Assembly: GCA_945787335.1 (NCBI GenBank)
Contig: CALZHR010000021.1
Coordinates: forward strand, 1 to 63,131
Origin: an uncultured Desulfuromonadales bacterium
GTDB taxonomy: Bacteria; Desulfobacterota; Desulfuromonadia; Desulfuromonadales; Geopsychrobacteraceae
DNA: 63,131 nucleotides
Direction of reading: 5' to 3'
Shown: one piece after another, positions 7,622-15,448 of the stretch
Numbering within the stretch: position 1 is the first letter of the stretch
How the letters are laid out: each line of letters opens with the position of its first letter
The notes under the pieces: generated by a model
What the model saw: the letters and a program-made list of their open reading frames with translations, nothing else
Told to the model about the DNA's origin: nothing
Database searches by the model: none
Position numbers and translations under genes: made by a program

Positions 7622-10207
7622 ATGAACTCGACCCGTTTTAAAAAAAGTCGTCCCTGCCCCGAGCTGACCGAGGCGCCGCCGCTGCAGATGGATCCGGTCA
7701 ATCTGGCCAAGGATTTTCGTCATTACTATGCCCACCACCTGGGGCGTGACAAGCACTGCCGCCTGACCCACTATGCCTACGAAGCCATGGCCCTGGTGGT
7801 GCGCGACCGGCTGATGGAGCGCTGGAAGTCGACCCGCTACGCCTACGAAGAGTCCGACTGCCGCCGGGCCTATTACCTCTCGCTGGAATATCTGATGGGG
7901 CGGTCGCTGGGGAATTCGATCCTCAATCTCGGCGTGGTCGATGAGGTCAGCAAAGCCCTTTACGGGCTCGGCCTGGAACTGGAGGAGCTGGCGGAAGCGG
8001 AGCAGGATGCGGGCTTGGGCAACGGCGGCCTCGGCCGGCTGGCGGCCTGCTTCCTCGACAGCTGCGCGACCCTGCAGCTGCCGGTCCAGGGGTACGGTAT
8101 CCGCTATGAGTACGGCATGTTCCGGCAGCGGCTCGACAATGGCTATCAGATCGAAGAGCCTGACCACTGGCTGGGGGCGGTGAACCGCTGGGAGGTCGAA
8201 CGCCCTGAATACACCCAGCGGGTCAAGTTTGGTGGCCGCAGCGAGCCATACCGTGATCACAGCGGAACCCTGCGCTGGCGCTGGGTTGAGACCCGCGACG
8301 TGCTCGCCATCCCCTATGATGTGCCGGTTCCCGGCCATCAGAACGGCACGGTGAACACCCTGCGCCTGTGGAAGGCGGTGGCAACCGCCGAGTTCGACCT
8401 CGGGGAATTCAACGCCGGCGACTATCCCGGTTCGGTGGCGGCCAAGAACGAGGCGGAAAAAATCACCATGGTCCTCTACCCCAACGACAGCAGCGAGAAC
8501 GGCAAGGATCTGCGGCTTCGGCAGCAGTATTTCCTCGCCTCCGCCAGTCTGCAGGATGTCATGGAGAAGTGGAGCAAGATCCAGGGGAACCAGCTCAGCC
8601 GTTTCGCCGAAAAGAACTGTTTTCAGCTCAACGATACTCACCCCAGCTGCGCGGTTGCGGAGCTGATGCGGTTGCTGATCGATGAACAGGGGATGACCTG
8701 GGACCAGGCCTGGGAGACCACCCAGAAGACCATGGCTTACACTAACCACACCCTGCTGCCGGAAGCGTTGGAAAAGTGGCCGGTGCGGCTGTTCGAGCAG
8801 CTGCTGCCGCGCCTGCTCGATATCATCTACGAGATCAACGCCCGCTTCCTCAAGCAGGTGGCGCAGCGCTGGCCCGGCGACCTGGAGCGGCAGCGGCGCA
8901 TGTCGATCATCGAGGAAGGCCCGGAACCGCAGGTGCGCATGGCCTACCTGGCGATCGTCGGCAGCTTTTCGGTCAACGGGGTCGCCGAGCTGCATTCACA
9001 GCTGCTGCAGCAAGGGCTGTTCAAGGATTTCTACGAACTCTGGCCGGAGAAGTTCAACAACAAGACCAACGGCGTCACCCAGCGGCGCTGGCTGGCCTGG
9101 TGCAACCAGGGCTTGAGCGAACTGATCAGCGAGCGGATCGGCGAGGGCTGGGTGACCGAACTGGAACAGCTCAGCCAGCTCAAACCGCTGGCCGAGGACG
9201 CTGAATTCCAGGGGCAGTGGCAGCACGTCAAGCACCAGAACAAGCTGCGCCTGGCGGAACTGGTCAGGGCCGAGTGCGGCGTCGCGTTCGCCCCTGAAGC
9301 GATGTTCGATGTCCAGGTGAAACGGATTCACGAGTACAAGCGCCAGCTGCTCAATATCCTGCATGTGATCCATCTCTACGATCGGATCAAGCGCGGCGAT
9401 ACCGCCAACTGGACGCCGCGCTGCGTGCTGATCGGCGGCAAAGCGGCGCCCGGCTATGCTATGGCCAAGCAGATCATCAAGCTGATCTGCAATGTCGCCG
9501 AGGTGGTCAATAACGATCCGGCCGTCGGCGATCTGCTGAAAGTGGCGTTCATCCCCAACTACCGGGTCTCGGCCATGGAAGTGATCTGCCCCGGGACCGA
9601 CCTGTCGGAGCAGATTTCCACCGCCGGCAAGGAAGCTTCGGGGACCGGGAACATGAAATTCATGATGAACGGCGCCCTGACCATCGGCACCCTGGACGGA
9701 GCGAATATCGAAATCCGCGAAGAGGTCGGCAGCGAGAACTTCTTCCTCTTCGGCTTGACCGCCACCGAGGTCGAGGTGGTGCGGCGCGACTACAACCCGG
9801 CCGGCTTCATCAACGCCGACGAAAATCTCTACCGGGTGATGCAGCTGCTGCGCAGCGGTCACTTCAACCAGTGTGAAGCGAACATTTTCGATTCGATCAT
9901 TCAGGCGATCTACAGTCCGCACGACCCCTGGTTGGTCGCCGCCGATTTCAGCAGCTACGTCGCCGCGCAGCAGCAGGCCGCGCGGGCCTACCAGGATCAA
10001 CACGGCTGGACGAAGATGAGCATTCTCAACAGTGCGGCCAGCGGCAAGTTCTCCACCGATCGCACCATGCAGGACTACAATCGCGACATCTGGCGACTGG
10101 AGCCGGTGTCTGCGATGCAGGTCACCGGCGGCGCGCCACGGCTGCCGCGACGGATCGAAGAACTGGTCAACGGTGAGCCACAGAAAGCCTTTGCCCGCAC
10201 AGATTAA
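7622..10207 (+). CDS. glgP: Glycogen/starch alpha-glucan phosphorylase
   Basis: An 861-residue glycosyltransferase family 35 enzyme that releases glucose-1-phosphate from glycogen or maltodextrin. The pyridoxal-phosphate signature EASGTGNMKFMMNGAL is intact with the Schiff-base lysine at 679; other family blocks include the glycine-rich DAGLGNGGLGRLAACF segment and KRIHEYKRQLLN. Length is near the family norm (about 815-840) with a slightly longer N-terminus; the chosen ATG has no strong ribosome binding site, and the ATG at 7688 is an alternative. No other glycogen genes adjoin. A strong terminator follows the stop. Confidence 0.93.
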   Translation: MNSTRFKKSRPCPELTEAPPLQMDPVNLAKDFRHYYAHHLGRDKHCRLTHYAYEAMALVVRDRLMERWKSTRYAYEESDCRRAYYLSLEYLMGRSLGNSILNLGVVDEVSKALYGLGLELEELAEAEQDAGLGNGGLGRLAACFLDSCATLQLPVQGYGIRYEYGMFRQRLDNGYQIEEPDHWLGAVNRWEVERPEYTQRVKFGGRSEPYRDHSGTLRWRWVETRDVLAIPYDVPVPGHQNGTVNTLRLWKAVATAEFDLGEFNAGDYPGSVAAKNEAEKITMVLYPNDSSENGKDLRLRQQYFLASASLQDVMEKWSKIQGNQLSRFAEKNCFQLNDTHPSCAVAELMRLLIDEQGMTWDQAWETTQKTMAYTNHTLLPEALEKWPVRLFEQLLPRLLDIIYEINARFLKQVAQRWPGDLERQRRMSIIEEGPEPQVRMAYLAIVGSFSVNGVAELHSQLLQQGLFKDFYELWPEKFNNKTNGVTQRRWLAWCNQGLSELISERIGEGWVTELEQLSQLKPLAEDAEFQGQWQHVKHQNKLRLAELVRAECGVAFAPEAMFDVQVKRIHEYKRQLLNILHVIHLYDRIKRGDTANWTPRCVLIGGKAAPGYAMAKQIIKLICNVAEVVNNDPAVGDLLKVAFIPNYRVSAMEVICPGTDLSEQISTAGKEASGTGNMKFMMNGALTIGTLDGANIEIREEVGSENFFLFGLTATEVEVVRRDYNPAGFINADENLYRVMQLLRSGHFNQCEANIFDSIIQAIYSPHDPWLVAADFSSYVAAQQQAARAYQDQHGWTKMSILNSAASGKFSTDRTMQDYNRDIWRLEPVSAMQVTGGAPRLPRRIEELVNGEPQKAFARTD

Positions 10208-10239
10208 ACTATCCGTGGCAGCAGATTGCATGATCACAG

Positions 10240-10270
10240 CAGCCAGTTCGACGTCGAGCTGGCTGTTTTT
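10240..10270 (+). terminator. Intrinsic terminator of glgP
   Basis: CAGCCAG (10240-10246) pairs with CTGGCTG (10259-10265) around a self-complementary loop and is followed by five T residues, 33 bases after the glgP stop codon. Confidence 0.85.
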
Positions 10271-10343
10271 ATTTGCTGAAGATTGTTTGAACCGTGCAAT
10301 AGGCAGGGACAAGGCTGGCCAGGCGCGGTTGAGAGCTTCGGCT

Positions 10344-11954
10344 TCAGTGCTTGACGATCAGGTTGCGGCCTGCGTTCTTCGCTTCGTAGAGAGCGTTGTC
10401 GGCGCGTTTCAGCAGTGAATCGAAGTCCTGGTCGCTGCCGGTGAGCATGGTCAGGCCGATGCTGACGGTGATCCGGACTTCACCGCGATGGGTGCGGATT
10501 CTCAGCCCGGAAAGTTCCTGACACAGGCGCTCGCAGGTCTGCAGGGCCGCCTGTTCGCTGGTCTCCGGCAGCAGGGCGGCAAACTCTTCGCCGCCGAAGC
10601 GGCCGAACAGGTCGCTGGAGCGTAAGGTCTGCAGGCAGCAGTCGACCAGCTTTTTCAGCACTTCGTCGCCGGCATCGTGGCCGAAGCTGTCGTTGACCTG
10701 CTTGAAATGGTCGATATCCAGCATCAGCACCGCCAGCGGCGCGCCGTAACGGCGGCTCCGTTTCAGCTCCGCGCTCGCCAGCTCGAGGAAATGGCGCCGG
10801 TTGCTGGCACCGGTCAGGGAATCGGTGGTCGCCAGACGGCGCAGCTCCTCTTCCAGGGTGCGCCGTCCACTGACATCGCGGGCGACAGCGAAGATCTGTT
10901 GCTTCTCCAGGTCAGGGAAAGAATTCCAGGAAATCCATTTGACCGTGCCATCCTTGCACTGCAGACGGTTTTCGAACCCGACCAGCTGCTCCCCTTTGAA
11001 CAGGCGTTCCAGGGCGGCGCGCGTCGCGTCGCGATCGCCGGGGAGAACAAAGTCGAGCAGCTTGCTCGATTTGAGGTCCTCTTCGCTCCAGCCGAGGGTC
11101 CGGGTCCAGGCCGGGTTCAGCTGCTTGTAGTAGCCATCGAAGCCGGCGATGCAGAGCATGTCGAGGGACACCTCGAAGATCCGCTGACGATCGGCTTCGG
11201 CCCGCTTCAGGGCGGTAATGTCGCGCACGTCGATGGCGACATGCTGCGGGTTTTCGGTGTTATCGCAGACCGGGTGGTAGGTGACGCTCAGGTAGCGGCG
11301 TCCCATCTGTGGAACCTCCATCCAGCTTTCCGCGCTGACCGTTTCCCCGGCAAAGGCTCTTTCCAGGTTGGGCTTCGAGATCCGCTCGAAAAGCTCATCG
11401 CCGACCACGTCGCGGACGGTTTTGCCAATCAGCTCTTCACGGGATTTCCGGTAGTTCTTCAGGTAGGCATCGTTGACGATCTGATAAACGTAGTTCCGAT
11501 CGACCAGGGATATCATGTCCGGTGTGGAGGAGATGATCTCTTCGTAACGCCGTAATTCCTGCTGCAGTTGGTATTGCTCGCTGATGTCATGACCGAAAAC
11601 GGCGGCGCCGATGATCTCCCCGCCCGCTTTGACCGGCTGAACTGTGACCGAATGGACCCGGCCGTCTTTTGCCGGGTGGCAGAGACGGAAGCTCTCTCCC
11701 TGAAACGCCGAATCGTAATAGCGGTCCCAGTCGTCAAGAAACTCAGGCGTCGTCAATTCAGCCGTTGTCATCCCCAGTTTTGGTTCGGTGCCGAAGGATT
11801 TGCGGCAGGTCTCCCGCCCGGTTTCGTTGATCAGCACCAGCCGTTTGTCGCGGTCAACCATCCAGATATGATCCTGGCAACTGTCGAATAAAGCGGTCAG
11901 CTGGTCCAGTTCAGCGGCCAACTGCTGGCGGCTTTTTTCCTCTTGCTTGCACAT
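10344..11954 (-). CDS. PAS-PAS-PAS diguanylate cyclase (GGEEF)
   Basis: A 536-residue cytoplasmic sensor enzyme: PAS domains at about residues 15-125, 135-250 and 260-370, then a GGDEF domain (375-536). The active-site motif is GGEEF at 454-458, an active variant, and RSSD five residues before it is the inhibitory I-site (RxxD), so product feedback is expected. It would make c-di-GMP from GTP in response to a ligand or redox signal sensed by the PAS domains. GGAG lies five bases upstream of the ATG. No membrane helices. A c-di-GMP-type riboswitch occurs in this same window at 61.5 kb. Confidence 0.9.
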   Translation of the reverse strand: MCKQEEKSRQQLAAELDQLTALFDSCQDHIWMVDRDKRLVLINETGRETCRKSFGTEPKLGMTTAELTTPEFLDDWDRYYDSAFQGESFRLCHPAKDGRVHSVTVQPVKAGGEIIGAAVFGHDISEQYQLQQELRRYEEIISSTPDMISLVDRNYVYQIVNDAYLKNYRKSREELIGKTVRDVVGDELFERISKPNLERAFAGETVSAESWMEVPQMGRRYLSVTYHPVCDNTENPQHVAIDVRDITALKRAEADRQRIFEVSLDMLCIAGFDGYYKQLNPAWTRTLGWSEEDLKSSKLLDFVLPGDRDATRAALERLFKGEQLVGFENRLQCKDGTVKWISWNSFPDLEKQQIFAVARDVSGRRTLEEELRRLATTDSLTGASNRRHFLELASAELKRSRRYGAPLAVLMLDIDHFKQVNDSFGHDAGDEVLKKLVDCCLQTLRSSDLFGRFGGEEFAALLPETSEQAALQTCERLCQELSGLRIRTHRGEVRITVSIGLTMLTGSDQDFDSLLKRADNALYEAKNAGRNLIVKH

Positions 11955-11999
11955 AAGGCTCCACTGCTCATAGAAAGTCTTTCTCCTATAACCCCTTTG

Positions 12000-13271
12000 T
12001 CAGTCTTCGACCTGCTGATATTCATTCCGGAGGATTCTCAGCACGACCAGCCAGATTGCACAAATGCAGAGCACCAGCCAGCCCAGCTGCGGCAGGGTGA
12101 GTGGGGTCGGCAGCCAGCGGGTGAATATCAGGATCAGCACCGAACCGAAGATCTTGAACAGCCGGTAGCCGAACATGTCGATCCAGGCCTTGGCCTGATA
12201 GATCAGCACCGAGTCGATCGGCACATAGAGCAGCTCCTTGGAGGCGCGGTTGATCGAATAGGAGAGGCCGCGATCACTGACTTTGGCGGCGGAAATCAAC
12301 AGCAGCCCCGGCGCGAACATGAAACCGAGGGTAAAAAGAGTGATCATCAGCGGCTGGATCAGCAGCCCGGCGATGACGCCGAGGGTCCGATGGATCAGCG
12401 GCGTCAGGAACAGGTTGACCAGGATCGAAATCAGCCCCATGACGCTGAAAAAGAGCGAGAGATAAGCGGTGCGTTCATCGAGGATCAGGTAGCTGGTTTC
12501 CACCGTTTTCATGAACTGGAATTCGATCAGCGGCGAGGCCAGCTGGGCCAGCAGCAGGATGGCCGCGATCAGCAGCATGAAGCGGCTCTTTTTGAACCTC
12601 TGCCAGCCCCCCTGGTACTTGACTTGCTGCCCCAGATCCTGAACTTCACAATAAAGCCCGAGCCAGCCCATCAGCCAGGTGAGCACAAACAGCAGCAGCA
12701 GAATCCCGGCCGCGACCAGCAGCAGATCAGGTGTCTGGAGCGGCGTCTGTTCCAGCACCAGCGCCGCCGCGCCGCCGCCGAGCACCCCGCCGACCAGCCC
12801 GCCGGTGCCGATAAAGCCGTACCAGCCTTTGCCCTCCTTGGTGCTGTAGATCGAGTTGGTCAGGCTCCAGAACTGCTCGACCATCAGCACGCCGAGGATA
12901 TCGACAAAAATATAGAAGGCCGTCGCCAGGGCCGGACCGGGAGACTCCAGCAGAATGCGGAATGCGACCAGGCAACCGGCCATCACCAGGCAGGTGCCGA
13001 GCACCAGGAGCACCCGGCTGCAGCGTTCGACCAGCCGATGATAGGCGCCGATGAACACTGCCATGGTGAGCGCGGTGCCGATCCAGACATAAGGCAGCTG
13101 ATCGGCGCCGAGATATTCGATGAACAGCGAACGGCTCGACGGCTTCAGGTGATAGAGCGCCATGATGATCAGCAAAAAATTTGCGAACAAAAAAGCCGCA
13201 CGGATGCTGAGAGCCCGGTGGGCCGGATAGCGCTGATTGCAGCGGTTTTCTTTTTCTTCTGATTCTACCAT
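12000..13271 (-). CDS. TLC-family (ATP/ADP translocase-like) transporter
   Basis: A 423-residue polytopic membrane protein with about 11-12 hydrophobic helices. Long family-typical blocks such as SINRASKELLYVPIDSV followed by YQAKAWIDMFGYRLFK place it in the nucleotide exchange (TLC/Npt) family rather than ordinary MFS. The start is the ATG of MVESEEKEN; a GTG further out would overlap the divergent gene at 13309. Family members in intracellular parasites exchange ATP for ADP, but the role in free-living bacteria is not established. It starts 37 bases from the divergent serine hydrolase gene and lies in the same locus as an exported ATP-dependent dikinase, which makes nucleotide export an attractive hypothesis. 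Confidence 0.78.
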   Translation of the reverse strand: MVESEEKENRCNQRYPAHRALSIRAAFLFANFLLIIMALYHLKPSSRSLFIEYLGADQLPYVWIGTALTMAVFIGAYHRLVERCSRVLLVLGTCLVMAGCLVAFRILLESPGPALATAFYIFVDILGVLMVEQFWSLTNSIYSTKEGKGWYGFIGTGGLVGGVLGGGAAALVLEQTPLQTPDLLLVAAGILLLLFVLTWLMGWLGLYCEVQDLGQQVKYQGGWQRFKKSRFMLLIAAILLLAQLASPLIEFQFMKTVETSYLILDERTAYLSLFFSVMGLISILVNLFLTPLIHRTLGVIAGLLIQPLMITLFTLGFMFAPGLLLISAAKVSDRGLSYSINRASKELLYVPIDSVLIYQAKAWIDMFGYRLFKIFGSVLILIFTRWLPTPLTLPQLGWLVLCICAIWLVVLRILRNEYQQVED

Positions 13272-13308
13272 TTGCTTTTTTGTCCGTTTTCCAGTATGAT
13301 TCGCAAAT

Positions 13309-14187
13309 ATGAACACTATTATTAAAAATATTTTAACTTTCTTGCTGGTTCTCGCGGTTGCCGTTCCGCCGGTCCTCAGTTCTCAGCAGCCCCCCGTTCT
13401 GGCCGCCTGCTACAACAACCGTTTGCAGGAAGGATTGGAAACCTGCCTGCGTGAGCTGAAGCTGGACAAGGCCGCCGAACGGAAGAAATTAAGTGTCGCC
13501 CTGGTCGACATCACCGACCCTGAGCAGCCGCTGCTGGCGGCGATCAACGGCGACCGGATGATGTATGCCGCCAGCCTGCCGAAGATCGCCATTCTGCTCG
13601 GCGCCTTTGAGCGGATCGCCCGCGGCGAGATGCAGCTTGACGCAGCGACTCAGGAACAGCTGACGCGGATGATCCGCAATTCCTCCAATCGCGCGGCGAC
13701 CGAGATGCTCAACCGGGTCGGCAAGACCTTCCTGGCCGATCTGCTGCAGTCGCCCAAGTACCGTTTGTACGATCCACAGAATAATGGCGGACTTTGGGTT
13801 GGTAAAGAATACGGTAAGGCCGGGGCCTGGAAGCGGGACCCGCTGGCTAACCTATCACATGGTGCCAATGCATTCCAAGTCGCACGTTTTTATTACCTGC
13901 TGGAGACCGGCCAGCTGGTTTCTCCCGAAATGAGCCGGGAGATGAAAGAGATCCTCAGCAAGCCGGCCATTCAGCACAAGTTCGTCAAGGGGCTCAAGTC
14001 CCGCCCCGACGCCGAGATCTACCGCAAGTCCGGCTCCTGGCGGCAGTACCACGCCGACAGCGCCATCATCGAGCATGGCGACCGCCGCTACATCGCCGTG
14101 GCTCTGGCCGAAGACGCCAGGGGCGGGGAGTGGCTCAGTCGCCTGATCCTGCGCCTGGATGACCTGATCCGGCAATTTCACTCCTGA
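13309..14187 (+). CDS. Exported serine hydrolase, class A beta-lactamase-like fold
   Basis: A 292-residue protein with a clear signal peptide (hydrophobic 8-24, cleavage near residue 25). The three penicillin-recognising motifs are present: SxxK as S89-L-P-K92, SxN as S125-S-N127, and KSG at 240-242. A class A omega-loop glutamate is not obvious, so deacylation of beta-lactams is doubtful; a role on peptidoglycan or another acyl substrate is possible. The ribosome binding site is weak. Its 3' end overlaps the convergent second serine hydrolase gene by 53 bases. Confidence 0.8.
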   Translation: MNTIIKNILTFLLVLAVAVPPVLSSQQPPVLAACYNNRLQEGLETCLRELKLDKAAERKKLSVALVDITDPEQPLLAAINGDRMMYAASLPKIAILLGAFERIARGEMQLDAATQEQLTRMIRNSSNRAATEMLNRVGKTFLADLLQSPKYRLYDPQNNGGLWVGKEYGKAGAWKRDPLANLSHGANAFQVARFYYLLETGQLVSPEMSREMKEILSKPAIQHKFVKGLKSRPDAEIYRKSGSWRQYHADSAIIEHGDRRYIAVALAEDARGGEWLSRLILRLDDLIRQFHS

Positions 14188-15448
14188 TTTTCTGCACCTC
14201 TTCATAGCGCCTCTGCAACAGCCGATGGATGCGCATCGCCAGCGTCTGGTGCGCCACCGCCGAGTTCACGCGCAGGACGTTCGAGGTGATCACCACCAGA
14301 TAGTGCAGCAGGCCTTCCGTCTGCGGTTCTTCAACGATCGCGACAGAGTTCAGCAGATTCAATCTGTTCCCGATGTATTTGCCGCATTCGAAGTCCGGTT
14401 CCGGTTCGCAGCTGTAAAGCGAGCCCGATTTGAAGTAGACCGCGGAGTGCTTCAGCGCCGGGTGCGAAGCGTAGCGGATCCGCTTCTCGGTCATATAGAG
14501 CAGCCGTTTCAGCTCGAGACTGGAAAAAGGGTCGATCAGCCGGCCCTGCTCCACGCGCAGCAGCAGGGTTAAAAAACTGCGCGCGTTCGCTCTGCTGCTG
14601 CCGCCCGGTACCAGCGTCTTGCCCTTCCAGGTAAAAAATCCCCCCTGACGGATCTGCTCCGGGTCCAGCCCGTTGCGGCGCATCGGTTCGTGCAGGCTGT
14701 TGATCAGCAGCCGCATCAGCTCCCTTTTGCCGGTCTTCTTGAAAAAATCCTCAGCGGTCTGTTCCGCGACCGGATACTCCGCTTGAAAACGCACCATCAG
14801 CAGGTATTCGCGCAGCACCATGGCGGCGGCTGCGTTGGAGCTGGGGGAGAGCATCCAGTCGAGCCAGCTGTAGAGGTTGCCGCTGTCGCCGGTGCGGATC
14901 TTCCGGTAAGTCATCTGTTGCCGTTCGGCATCCCAGAAGGGCACCTTGTGGTGATCGCTGATAATGAACTGATTGGCGGTGATCCAGCGTTCACGCAGCA
15001 GCCGCTTGCGCGCCGCGACATCGTCCGGATAGAGGTCGGCCAACGCCTGGAAAACGCCCACGGCAATCAACACCTTGCCGAGGCTGCCCGGGTTGAAATT
15101 GAGATCCCCCTGGTGCTCGGCAAACACCGGCTGCTCGGGATGGCTCAGGTCAAGGACTGAGAAACTGTAGTTTTCCTGGTCCGCGCCGAGAAAGGCGAGA
15201 ATGTCATCGGTCAGCTGCGGGTCCGGTTCGGGGAGCTCGAAGTTTCGTTGGTCGGTCAGGCGCAGCTGAACCTGCTGCAGCGGCAGCAGGGCGCCGGGAA
15301 ACAACTTGCGGCCGGGCGTTTTCCCCTCCTGAATCCGCTGATAGCCCTCAAGCCGGATGATACCGGTCTCCTCGCCAGCATCCAGCGGGTAGCCGAACAG
15401 ACTGTTCGTGACCGCCAGGGTCAGAATAAAACTGATGATCAGCCGCAT
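14135..15448 (-). CDS. Second exported serine hydrolase, beta-lactamase-like
   Basis: A 437-residue protein with an N-terminal signal peptide (MRLIISFILTLAVTNSLFG). Catalytic motifs: SxxK at S122-L-G-K125, SxN at S203-S-N205, and KSG near residue 350. It is longer than usual because of an N-terminal region of about 90 residues. The stop of the upstream dikinase and this ATG share a base (TGATG), and AGGAG is eight bases upstream, so the two are translationally coupled. Together with the opposite-strand hydrolase this forms an unusual pair of related enzymes that overlap tail to tail. Confidence 0.78.
   Translation of the reverse strand: MRLIISFILTLAVTNSLFGYPLDAGEETGIIRLEGYQRIQEGKTPGRKLFPGALLPLQQVQLRLTDQRNFELPEPDPQLTDDILAFLGADQENYSFSVLDLSHPEQPVFAEHQGDLNFNPGSLGKVLIAVGVFQALADLYPDDVAARKRLLRERWITANQFIISDHHKVPFWDAERQQMTYRKIRTGDSGNLYSWLDWMLSPSSNAAAAMVLREYLLMVRFQAEYPVAEQTAEDFFKKTGKRELMRLLINSLHEPMRRNGLDPEQIRQGGFFTWKGKTLVPGGSSRANARSFLTLLLRVEQGRLIDPFSSLELKRLLYMTEKRIRYASHPALKHSAVYFKSGSLYSCEPEPDFECGKYIGNRLNLLNSVAIVEEPQTEGLLHYLVVITSNVLRVNSAVAHQTLAMRIHRLLQRRYEEVQKIRSEIAGSGHPGAGSGD

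Noticed and set aside
11943-13262. 439-codon plus-strand frame opposite the TLC carrier
   Set aside because: Extreme Gln/His/Arg content and no domain; the minus-strand membrane protein explains the region fully.
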